The notes beneath the pieces were generated by a model. The model was not told where the DNA came from. It saw only the letters and a program-made list of their open reading frames with translations, and did not search any database. Of a stretch of DNA of 64,000 nt, positions 35,809 through 47,169 are shown one piece after another. The stretch spans positions 165,786,333 to 165,850,332 of the forward strand of contig CM060681.1 in assembly GCA_030686995.1 (NCBI GenBank), given 5' to 3'. Position 1 is the stretch's first letter; each line of letters starts with the position of its first letter. The position numbers were made by a program, and so were the translations under genes. This DNA is from Artemisia argyi (lineage: Eukaryota; Streptophyta; Magnoliopsida; Asterales; Asteraceae).

Positions 35809-37240
35809 TGTGGAAAACTAGAAGGGGGGGTTGAATAGTTTACCTCTTTTTAATTCCTTTTTAACTTGAATATCTTTTAAATACTTTTACGATTGCTTAA
35901 GGATATAAACACAATGTTATATGTTTGATTCTTTGAAAAGCTTTTCATGTGAATAATAATTCTAACTTTACTATTTTCATACTTTGAAAAGCTTTGTATG
36001 TCATGATCCTAACTTTGCTTGTTTAGTTCTTTGAAAAGCTTTACTTTTGTTTGGAGATATAAACACATCTTTACTTGTTTAATTCTTTGAAAAGCTTTAT
36101 ATGTAACTAGCTATTCTAACTAAAGAACAACATGTAATAAGCAAAGATAAAGAAAGAAACGATCAAACCACAACACGATTGTTTATCGTGGTTCGGCTAC
36201 AAGGACTCTTTTTCCTTGCCCTACATCCACGCCCCGAGTTTCCAACTCGAGAGTTATAAGCACTAATCAACAAGCTCCTTTCACCGGCGGAGAAAACCTT
36301 TACAACGTCGCTTACACTTTTACCGACACTAAGCTAGATGTCGAGTTCTTTTACACGGGTACAACCACTCCCATCGTCGCTTACACTTTCACCGACACTA
36401 AGCTAGATGTCGAGTTCTTTACCAAGGGTACAACCACTCCCGTTAGTTCTTTTACAAGGGTACAACAACTCCCGACACACTACGTATTTTGAGGCCTAAA
36501 ATACTAACCACTTACTTCTATATACATGACACACATGAAGTATAAACTTCCAAAGCTTATACATGACCAAGCTACCAAGACTTGCAACTTTAGAGTTGAA
36601 GCTTGTAACTTCTTGAATGATCTTGTGAAGTCCCTTGCTACATAAGAGAATCATAAAAATCAAAAGGTTACTGAGTTAGTTGAGAGAGTATGTGAAAATA
36701 TGTCCTAAAGAGGTGACTCAAAACTAACAAATGGTTTGGTATTTATAGCAAACCATTCTGCAGGTCTGGCGGATCAGGTGGAACCCTCAGATGGGTTCCG
36801 CCCGTGTACCCCCAGGGTACCGTCAGGGCTGCAGTTGGTTTTTGCAATAAATCTCCCAAACCAAACAAGGTCACATCTCATTACTCCTTGCAAACCAAAC
36901 AATGTCACATCTCATAATATCAAGTCAAACACTAAACTTGCAAGCAACCACTTAGTAAGTCAAACACACTTCTTACCATAAATGTATATTGACAAAGCTT
37001 GCCCTAAATGTGATGTGACCTTACTATATTAAGAAATAAATGTGATGTGACAAGACACTTTCTAGTTTAAGAAATAAAAACAATGTTTTGTTTAAAAGGA
37101 AATTCAAACCTTAGTTAAACAAGACTTAAACACTTAAAGTGATGATTTACTTATAGCTAAACTTCATACTTTGTCATTAACAAAACTTAGCAAAGATCGT
37201 AAAATATAAATAACGTTTTTAGGCGATATTTGTATTAACA
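35809..37240 (-). repeat. 3' LTR of the minus-strand Sirevirus-like element
   Basis: The plus strand reads TGTGGAAAACTAGAAGG at the left and TTTGTATTAACA at the right. It is collinear in reverse with 23374-24766, including the leader block (about 36165-36480) and the GGCGGAACC/TATA promoter (about 36740-36830). Preceding CAATG (35804-35808) is the presumed target duplicate. Confidence 0.92.
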
Positions 37241-38102
37241 ATCTCCCCCTTTTTGTTGATGACAAAACATAAACTTTATTTATAAGTAAGTCACTAGTTT
37301 TAGTTTTAAGTCTTATAAAGTTAGGTATAAAAACTTGTTTTTGCTAAGATGATGTGATATAATTTTTTTTTGAAACAAGTTTATATCTAAATTCTCCCCC
37401 TTTTTGTCGAAACAAAAAGAAGAGTAGCGAAGAGGAAGTAATCACTTGCTCCCCCTTGGACGATACTCCCCCTAAATGGAGTGCTAAGAGAGGAGACATG
37501 GATTTTGAACCTACAAGAAAAAGGTTAGTTGTCGCACAAGACAAGTCATGAAAGCATTTCATGTTTAAAACACAACTAAGTGTTGTGAAGTGAAATAGTA
37601 CAACACACATGCTCCCCCTTGAATATTACTCCCCTAAATGGAGTATCAAGGAAGGAAAACATGGAAAATGATCCTACAAAAAGAAAGGTTAGTTTCAACA
37701 ACACAAGATATATGTATGGTACCATAGCAAGGTATATTTCACTTATTATACCTAAATGGTCAACAAACAATGAAAACCTTGTAGTGTAATGAAATTCATT
37801 TCATGTAAAATTTTGACTCTTAAAAAGTCAAAGACAAGAAATTTGGATTACACCATCATACTTCTAAAAATAAAGAAAAACTACAAATAAACTAAGACCA
37901 TAAAAAGCTACAAGGAAATCATCATTTTCCTTAGTGAGAAACATTTTCCAAAAACAAGGTTAAGGTTGTTTAACGATGAAAATGTGGGTTGTGGTTGTAG
38001 CGGGCTTTATTTTGAAGTTTGAAAGGATGACACGGTTTTGGTTTGTTGGTTTAAATGGGAAACATTTTCCAAAAGAAACGGTTTTGTTTCATTTTGGAGA
38101 CT

Positions 38103-39284
38103 CTAAGGTTGAGGTGTGTGAGACGAGGATTGTAGAAGATCCAAAATGTGGTTTAGTATAAACCTCATTTCTTCGGATAGCTCACGAATTTCCCTTCGAC
38201 ACCCTTCACTAATGTGAGTGGTTCTTTCGCAATGATTGCAATCATGGCGGGGAAAGTTTGGTGGAAGAGTGGTTTGATATGTTGGTGGTGGATGGTTTGA
38301 ACTTGAAGGAGCAAAGGTGGATGGTTGAGTAGTGTTTTTGCTTCCTTCATTTGTTGATTGAAGTGTTGTTTGTAAAACCATGATATGGTTGATTTGAGAG
38401 TCAACCATACGTTTGAAGGCATGAAGGTGGTTTAAATGAGTGTCAATCTCATTATGAAGGTTTGGAGGTTTTTCCCATATGGATGCTTCTATTTTCTTAT
38501 AAGAAGAAAGTAGAGATTCAAAATGTTGGGAAGGTTCTTGTGGTGATGGTTGTTGTTGTGGTGGTGGTTGTTGGTTTTGAACAAAATGGCGGAAGCTTGG
38601 TTCGCCGGAAGGATTGCCATGAAGGTCTTTGTAAATTGGGTGAAACACAAATGATTGTGAGTGGGTATGACCTTGATCATTTGGAAAAATGGATGGTCTA
38701 GCATAACGGTAAGCCAACCGTTCTACTAATGATGGTTGATGAGGTTCATCATCTAGTTGCTCACTAGGTTGTTGTTGGGTTTCCATTTGAGCAATGGTGT
38801 CAAAGAGTGACAAGGATGGTGGACTTGATGATTTGGGTGATAGGTCTTCTAATGTTTCCAAATAAGGTAGTGGTGATGTTGGTGGTGTATGGAAAAGTTC
38901 CATTGGTGAAATTATTGGTGATTGAGGTGATGGAGTTTTTGATAGTTGAGCTTGTTGAGAAGGTGATGATGAATCACTTGAAGGTCTAGTTGTTGGAGGA
39001 ATGGTGGCCATGTTTGTGTAGCAATGTGTTGGAGAGGGTGTTGGAGTATCAAGATTAAGCAATTCTTGAAAGGTAATTACATTGGTATTACAATGTGTTG
39101 GGGATTGTGTTGAGGTAGTGAGGTTAAGGAAGTCTTGGATAGGTAAGGAAATGTTAAGCGAAGCATCACTTGAAGAAGATGAGCTTGACTTGACGGTTTT
39201 GTTGAAGCAACAAGGTTTAACACAAATCCTAGTGGTTTTTGAGAAGGATTTTGATGACTCGGATGATGTGTTGGATTTAGTCAT
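38103..39284 (-). CDS. Accessory ORF2, long form (393 aa), unknown function
   Basis: This is the longest of three ORF2 copies and fully open. It shares the N-terminus (SNTSSESSKS, RICVKPCCFNKT), the two tandem units (IQDFLNLTTST and FQELLNLDTPT), and the C-terminal HDCNHCERT plus helix EEMRFILNHILD. It has a middle section of about 106 residues absent from the 30694 copy, rich in Gln/Pro/His (PPPQQQPSPQEPSQH) and with a possible globular piece (ERLAYRYARPSIFPNDQGH). TATAAAT at 39371-39365 lies 87 bp before the ATG. Composition suggests a largely disordered protein with a C-terminal coiled coil. Confidence 0.75.
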   Translation of the reverse strand: MTKSNTSSESSKSFSKTTRICVKPCCFNKTVKSSSSSSSDASLNISLPIQDFLNLTTSTQSPTHCNTNVITFQELLNLDTPTPSPTHCYTNMATIPPTTRPSSDSSSPSQQAQLSKTPSPQSPIISPMELFHTPPTSPLPYLETLEDLSPKSSSPPSLSLFDTIAQMETQQQPSEQLDDEPHQPSLVERLAYRYARPSIFPNDQGHTHSQSFVFHPIYKDLHGNPSGEPSFRHFVQNQQPPPQQQPSPQEPSQHFESLLSSYKKIEASIWEKPPNLHNEIDTHLNHLHAFKRMVDSQINHIMVLQTTLQSTNEGSKNTTQPSTFAPSSSNHPPPTYQTTLPPNFPRHDCNHCERTTHISEGCRREIRELSEEMRFILNHILDLLQSSSHTPQP

Positions 39285-39364
39285 TTCAAAGGTGTAGTTT
39301 TGATGTTTTGAGAGAAGAAGTTTTAATGGTGATGGTGTGATTTGAATTGTTGCAAAACTTTCAA

Positions 39365-39905
39365 ATTTATAGGATGAAGGAGATGTTGAAATGGGTGTTT
39401 GGATTTAATGTTCTACCATTCAAAGATTGAGGTTTCAAATGATTTACAAAATTTTCATGAATATGTCAAATCAATGCATGTCATTCCAATAGAATAAGGT
39501 GGAGTGAAAGACCAACATATGCACTCAATGCTTTGTGATCATGGGATGTGATTTGGTTGAAAATGTTTCAATGGTTTTGAAGGATCCTTTAAAAGGGTTC
39601 CTTGGGTTGGTTATGTTTGAATTTGAATTTTTGGAGGGAAGTGGCTTCCTAATTGTTTTAGTGAGTGAAAGTTGTTCTAATATGGTTATTGGAGTTAATG
39701 GAAGATGTTTCTCACTTAGGATAATGGTTTGACACTTTACAAGTTTTGGACTTAAGAAGAATGAAAAATTTTTCTGCAGGTGTCTGGCGGAACCCTCAGA
39801 ATACACTGGCGGAACCCATTTGAGGGTGCCGCCAGGTCCGTTGGGCCATTTCTGGAATTCCCAGAAAATACACTGGCGGAACCCAATTTTGGGTACCGCC
39901 AGAGC
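39365..39905 (-). promoter_or_regulatory. ORF2 promoter module of the minus-strand copy
   Basis: TATAAAT (39371-39365) and a GGCGGAACC/GGTTCCGCC palindrome cluster (about 39780-39902) sit in the same order as at 30071-30613. Confidence 0.65.
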
Positions 39906-41022
39906 TCAAAAATTAGGCAGTCCGCGTTTTTGACCCGCGATACGATTTTCAAAATTTTCGAAAACTCCTAAAATCAAAAATATACTACATATCTGGTTAG
40001 GAAATGCAAAAAATTGTAACACCCCCAATTCATTGATGCAGCGGAATTCAAACTGGGTGTTACTCGACGGCACAACAGTCATAATAATAGAAAACGATCT
40101 CTAATTGAGTCGTTTTAAAAGATTTATCATTCAAATTATATAAATATCAGAGATTACAAAATGAGGTCCTAGATGGTTCCATGTTTACAATTTACATTAA
40201 ATGAGTTTTCGAATGATAATAAAATTTATAGCCCTCTTGAATATCCGTGCGCTTCCGTGCCATCCTTGATCATCATGAACCTGAAATACATGCTTAAGAG
40301 GTCAACACAAAGGTTGAGTGATATTCATAGAGTCTGTTTAATGTTTGAACACAATATGTTGGTAGTGTGAGTTATACGCTCACACCAATGGTTGGAAAAC
40401 AAAGATGGGCTACGTTGTTATACGCCCGAAACGGTTATTAATTCACTAAGCTTATGACACCAAAACGTTAACGGGTACCAATATCAATCGGCGGAGTTAT
40501 CCCGGTAGGTACTTTGCCATCATACCCAGGTCTCAAATATTAATGCATTTGTTTGAACTTAGTCAATACAAATGGGATTCGTCAATCCCAATAGGCCTAT
40601 TCACAATATTCGCGCTCACTATTACTAGTGATTAAATGGTTCATAATAAGGGATCTTGGTTTGGCAAGGATGGTACTTAGTAATAATAAAACAATCAGAT
40701 AGCATATAATTTGAAAGCATTGTGTTCAGTTAAAATAGCATGTATTCCCCCCAAGGGTTTGTAAAACAATTAAGTAATGAAAAGTGGGGTTATGAACTCA
40801 CCTTGAGTTGGATGATGTATAATGAGAATGATGGATATGCCGTAAGTACTTCTACGAGCAACCTAGAATAATTGTTTACTACCGTTCGGGCCGACATAAT
40901 TCAGAAGTCATGTAGTAAACGTTCGAGGAGCCAGGACACTTTAATTCGTAAATCCACAACTCATCTCGACGGCTTACATAATGAACTCCTCACATGAGGC
41001 TCCCTACTATTGTAGTAGTTGA

Positions 41023-41142
<120 letters not shown>

Positions 41143-41505
41143 TTTTGATCCGAAAAGTTACATGTCGAATACTTGAATAAACTTAGGAAATTTTATGATT
41201 ACATGAAGATTGTTATTAGGGTGAGTTTCTTATAACTTGTATGACAATTTCTTGTAATATCTCATGGTTCTTTTAGATGAAGTAGATCCAAATTGTATGT
41301 TTAAGTTATCGCCAACTCTTTGGTTCATGTTTTCGCCTAAGTAAGTTTATATGGTCATTTAGTCATGGCCTTGCCATGACCTTTGGTCATTGTTCCATGG
41401 TCTTGAGACTCAACATTGGCTTTAGCCATGGTTGTGGTCTTGAATCTAGGTCATAAGACCTCTTTGGTCTTTTTAAACCATAACCTTTATATAGTGACTT
41501 ATATA

Positions 41506-41931
41506 TAGGGGTGTCATATGGGTCGACCCGACCCGACCCGAACCCGATAAGGCCTTATAGGGTCGGGTTGATTCGGGTCCAATATACCTTATCGGGTTAT
41601 CGGGTCAACCCGATAAACCCGATAGCCTTATAGGGTCGGGTTGCGGGTCTTAATTATTTCGTTATCGGGTTGACCCGATAACCCGATAAGCTATAATAAC
41701 CCATTAAAAGTTTTATAATTTTTGAACTTGACCCGATAACCCGATAACCCGAACCCGATAACCCGAACCCGATAGACCCGATAACCCGAACCCGATAGAC
41801 CCGATAACCCGAACCCGATAACCCGATTCCTTATCGGATCGGGTTGCGGGTTAATTTTTATTTGTCGAAAACCCGATAGACCCGACCCGATAGAGGCTTA
41901 TCGGGTCGGGTTGACCCGAATGACACCCCTA
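41506..41931. mobile_element. Non-autonomous hAT element, 426 bp, with ACCCGATA subterminal repeats
   Basis: Termini TAGGGGTGTCAT and ATGACACCCCTA are perfect inverted repeats, flanked by the 8-bp duplication CTTATATA (41498-41505 and 41932-41939). The body is packed with ACCCGATA, AACCCGA and reverse CGGGTTATCGGGT repeats. No coding capacity. An orthologous copy is in the other LTR. Confidence 0.92.
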
Positions 41932-43847
41932 CTTATATATATGTAAATAGCTGTTAAGAAACAGAGAAAAATCTCATTCGTTATTGGTTTTCTGGAGACG
42001 TGCTCCTGAGTTTTTGAAGAAAACGTGATTCCGGACAACTTTCGTGCTTTAACTTTTTCATGAAACGGACCAGAAAGGCCTCTTTTTGCGTGTTTTATGT
42101 TCTGTCACAGAAACTATTTTGGCAGTTTTGCCGTAAAGTTTTGGTAACTTCAAATGGTCATAACTTTTGACTCGTATACTCGTTTTAGGTGGTTCAAATT
42201 GCTATGGTTTCCTTGTTAGGTCCTCTACTACAATATTTAATGATCCAATATCATAATTTTACCATTTTGATCAGATTTCACCAAGAAAGTCACTAGTTTA
42301 CTTGTTTAAATAACTTAGCTTAACAATCATTTGTAATTACTTGTTTTACTCATTTTTATACATCATGGACATGATCACAAGACATAATATAGCATGAATG
42401 ATATGTAAATAACATGATTATGATATTTAACAAGAAGTATGTTTGGGTTTTGCTTACAACTTTTGGCTTTCAACAAAGAAAGGTAAGTAGCATGTAAGGA
42501 AAAGGACTTTGATAGACTTTAGCTTCACCCTACTTCACTTCAAGCAATCTTTCTACACTTGTATTCTTGAAAGAGAGATGATGAAAGTTGAGGTGACTTG
42601 AGTGGATTCAAACTCAAGAGAAATCACCAAAGTTTCTAGGGTTTGGAAGTAGTTTGATGAATCAAAACCAAACTAGAGTTTATGTGTTGATATTGCACTT
42701 GATTCTTGCATGAAACTTGGAAGTAATTTGCTAAAGAGATGGTGTTTGTGTATGTGTGATGGTGGCGTACAAAGGAGGGGAAGGAGGGGGTTTTATATGG
42801 CTTGGAGGAGGTTAGAAATCTTGACTTGTCAACCCTTGGAGGCCAAGTTTAACACTTGTAACCATCCTAGAGTTCTTTGCATGAGATCATGCCACAAGTG
42901 AGGTGAATCCCCCCCCTATGGCGGTTCATGAGGCTTGGGGAGGAAGTGTTGGCTTTTGATGGTATTATCCTAGTTACTTAGTTAGTTTTGACTCCGTAAA
43001 ATGCTAACCGTAAACGATTAAGCCTAATACGTAAAACCGGGTATCGTAAAAATACGAAACTTGGAAGAATGATTAAACATGTCATTATACTTCATAATAA
43101 AATATAAAATGAGTGGTAGGTTCCATTGGGGTGGTAAAACCCTGCTAAAACTGGAAACACGGGTCTAAAACGCGTAATACGTAAAACGTACGAATATTGT
43201 GTAAAATTGAGAAAAGTAAAATGTTACTTTTTTAATAGGATAAAAATGATTTAAAATGACTTATAATGTCTAGACTGGGCTCAGTCTAGTGTCGGTTGGT
43301 ATTAAATGTCTTTTAGACATAAAACCGTAAGCCTAAAAATCAAGGAATGACATATAAAATCAAGGAATGATTTTTGGTCAAAGGAGGAGGGAAAAATATG
43401 TTGACTTTTTCCAAAAATGTGAAAACTCAAATCGTCTTAGAAACTCGGTGCAGGTATAGGCTAAGGTTACGGCTGAGTAAAAACGCTTAGAAATGAAAAT
43501 TTCTATTTTTCACGGCCGAGGTTTATTTGGTCATGTTTTTCTCAGTCATGATTTATTCTCAAATAAATCATGAGTGTATCAAACATTTTTCTGATACGGG
43601 GAAAATTAACGCGGTCGAGTTTCGTTGTGCGTAGAATTTTTGAATGACGTTTTACCCTAAAACGTGTAATTCCTTAATAACTTTCGCGAAAATGATCTGA
43701 TGAGTGTCAAACTTTTAATTTTCCATGGAAATGATTTATCACTCGAGGCCAAGAAACAAAAATCAAATTTCGGGAAAAATGAATAGTAAAAGTGAATAGT
43801 GAAATTTTCCGGGAATAGTAATTAACCTGAAATTGCGAATTGTTACA

Positions 43848-45949
43848 GTCTCTACCCCTTACGGGGAACTTCGTCCCGAAGTTCTATGTGTGTTATATGT
43901 TGGAGTGGTGTTGATGAAAAGGTGTGGTTACTTATGAGGATTAGAGTCTGCGATTACTAGTGATGTAGTTTGATTTGTCTCAGAATACGGTGTGTCAATA
44001 GAGATTGATAACATAGTTGAATATCTGTAGAGATCCATATAATAGTCGAATATCAAAAGAAATTGATATAGCAGTCGAATATTAATAGAAATTGATATAG
44101 TAGTTGCAATCATAGTCTAATAGGTAATCTGTTGTTGTACCTAGTGTTTATTGACTTCGTACTTATGTTATTTCGGATACAAATAAGCCCACTTGTTTAT
44201 AATTCTTTATTTACATAGAGAGGCATCCCAAACAATGTAAATAGGGGAATATAAACTTATGGTTCGGTGATTTACAATTTCTTTATTTAAATGAAAAGGC
44301 ATCCCAATCCATTCAAATAATTATAAATCATCCTACTTAAGAATTCCCAACACAACATTCATAATTAGCCGGTGAGTTACAAGGTAGTGTATTACGAGAT
44401 GATACTGGTGTTCCAAAAGTACAAGATGAATATTCAATCTCGTAAAGCTGATGAGGGTGCTTGTGGTGTAGCAAAGGATGATTTGAGCTTTAAAAGTGCC
44501 TTAAGATCTGCTAATGAGCTTGTGGTTGTAACGGTTGTGAAGATAATGATGTGATATGTTGTTGAACAAAAGTGTGTAGTGTATGCTTAACATTAATATT
44601 CTTAGGTATAGATGTTGAGTTTGCTTTGAAAATCTTAAGAGATTTTAAAGGTTTATGATGGAATGGTATCCTTAGGACCTAAACATGATAGTACTTCTAA
44701 GGGATAAGAGAGAAGAATTGATAACTATCCCAAGATAGTAGTTCGGATTATCTCACAAATGAAAACTTTCAAGAATGAAATTAGGTAGTACAAATAAGGT
44801 GTTAAGATCTTGCTGAGTGGTAAGACACTATCGTGTCTCTAGATCGTTTTAAAGAATTCTGGTGGTTTATCGAGTTCAAGCAGGAAATCAATCTAAACAT
44901 AACCCTAGTACAACTATTATCAGTATTTGAAAATTTTAAGTCGAACATAGTTAGTCAGACTATGTTCCACTGTCCCTATGTTAAATATAGGTGACTAGTC
45001 TATATTTAGCCGAGGTTCGATAAAATTTTCAAATACCTAAATTAGGTATACTTGTGATATGTCCGTTGCTTTTGAGAAACTGTCCACAAAACAAAGGCGA
45101 TGTCAAACCATTAAGTTATAAGTCCCGCCCATACAAGACTTTTAACCTATGTTTTCACATTCCATTGCATAGAAGATAGTACGGGTAGATATGTATGGAT
45201 ATGAAGTTTTAAGTAGTTCTAAAACAGAACATACTTGGCCAGGATCACGAACTTTTAATAATGAAGGTTTCAGAAGAAAACTTTGATGAATGTAGAGAAA
45301 CTTCAGCTTTTGTAGATGATGGATTTGTTTGTCCTTTAGAAATCTCATATTTCTATTTAGAAATCGATAGATTGTGATAGGTTTTTGATATCATATGAAA
45401 TGATATTGATGATGTGATGGAATAATTCCAGAGACCATTGCGCAAATCACAATGTCTCGGAAGTAGATTAGACCATTGTGTGACTCAAAACATTTGAGAA
45501 ATGATTAAGACCATTGTATCATACAATTTCTGGGAAATAGGAAAGACCATTGCAATTAGTTACAATATCTTGGACATAAAATGTTGGAGTAGGAACATGA
45601 TTGGGAGGAGTGGGTACACACATGATTTCTATTAGAAGAATTACTATGTTAAAACAATTCAAATGTTTATAGGAAGTGCTCAGAATGTGACAAGTGTGTA
45701 TAACTCAATATACTAATATGTTCATGTAGTATAAAATGCTTACGGGGAAATGCTCAATTATGCTAAGGGTACATATATTCATATGCTAACATGTTTGGGT
45801 AGTATAAAATGCTTAATAAGTCCATAATCGTTTGGAGGATGGAAGACACGGAGAGTGGAAGGCAATAAAATGTTTTTGCTTGTACGTGTAGTTATAGTTT
45901 AGGTCTCAATTAGACCCGTTTCTCTATAACCATGGCTCTGATACCAATC
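43848..45949 (-). other. Non-coding interior of the LARD
   Basis: The 2.1 kb has no credible ORF. It holds the minus-strand PPT (by 43848), short tandem repeats based on GTCGAATAT..AAATTGATATAG (about 43995-44105), four degenerate GACCATTG units about 45-60 bp apart (45429-45560), an imperfect 114-bp foldback (44923-45036), and the iMet-type PBS (45949-45930). Confidence 0.75.
44923..45036. other. Long imperfect foldback
   Basis: Arms GTATTTGAAAATTTTA (44923-44938) plus TCGAAC, and GTTCGA plus TAAAATTTTCAAATAC (45015-45036), pair over 22 bp with a 2-nt bulge. The centre holds further partly paired repeats (ACATAG/CTATGT). It could be a relic MITE or a structured RNA of the LARD transcript. 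Confidence 0.6.
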
Positions 45950-47096
45950 TGTAACACCCCCAATTCATGGATGCAGCGAAATTCAAACTGGGTGTTACTC
46001 GACGGCACAACAGTCATAATAATAGAAAACGATCTCTAATTGAGTCGTTTTAAAAGATTTATCATTCAAATTATATAAATATCAGAGATTACAAAATGAG
46101 GTCCCAGATGGTTCCATGTTTACAATTTACATTAAATGAGTTTTCGAATGATAATAAAATTTATAGCCCTCTTGAATATCCGTGCGCTTCCGTGCCATCC
46201 TTGATCATCATGAACCTGAAATACATGCTTAAGAGGTCAACACAAAGGTTGAGTGATATTCATAGAGTTTGTTTAATGTTTGAACACAATATGTTGGTAG
46301 TGTGAGTTATAGGCTCACACCAATGGTTGGAAATCAAAGATGGGCTACGTTGTTATACGCCCGGAACGGTTATTAATTCACTAAGCTTATGACACCAAAA
46401 CGTTAACGGGTACCAATATCAATCGGCGGAGTTATCTCGGTAGGTACTTTGCCGTCATACCCAGGTCTCAAATATTAATGCATTTGTTTAAACTTAGTCA
46501 ATACAAATGGGATTCGTCAATCCCAATAGGCCTATTCACAATATTCGCGCTCACTATTACTAGTGATTAAATGGTTCATAATAAGGGATCTTGGTTTGGC
46601 AATGATGGTACTTAGTGATAATAAAACAATCAGATAGCATATAATTTGAAAGCATTGTGTTCGGTTAAAATAGCATGTATTCCCCCCAAGGGTTTGTAAA
46701 ACAATTAAGTAATGAAAAGTGGGGCTATGAACTCACCTTGAGTTGGATGATGTATAATGAGAATGATGGATATGCCGTAAGTACTTCTACGAGCAACCTA
46801 GAATAATTGTTGCAACTTAGGTTTGGAATAATGTCTAAGAATACGAAGAATTGCCTATATATGTCTTGCATTTAGTCTATGATGTGGTACAATGTATAGT
46901 GTAAGTCTTTGAAAAGAAATGATTCATGAAACATGTATAGTTTATATATCGTTTACTACAGTTCGGGCCGACATAATTCAGAAGTCATGTAATAAACGTT
47001 CGAGGAGCCAGGACACTTTAATTCGTAAATCCACAACTCATCTCGACGGCTTACATAATGAACTCCTCACATGAGGCTCCCTACTATTGTAGTAGT

Positions 47097-47169
<73 letters not shown>

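Noticed and set aside
41520..41925. Telomere-like repeat tract (ACCCGATA, ACCCGAA)
   Set aside because: The unit differs from the plant telomere repeat TTTAGGG, and the tract is bounded by hAT terminal repeats and an 8-bp duplication.
42710..42901. 63-codon ORF identical at 48731-48922
   Set aside because: It lies in both LARD LTRs and is antisense to the element. Its identity follows from LTR duplication, not from coding constraint.
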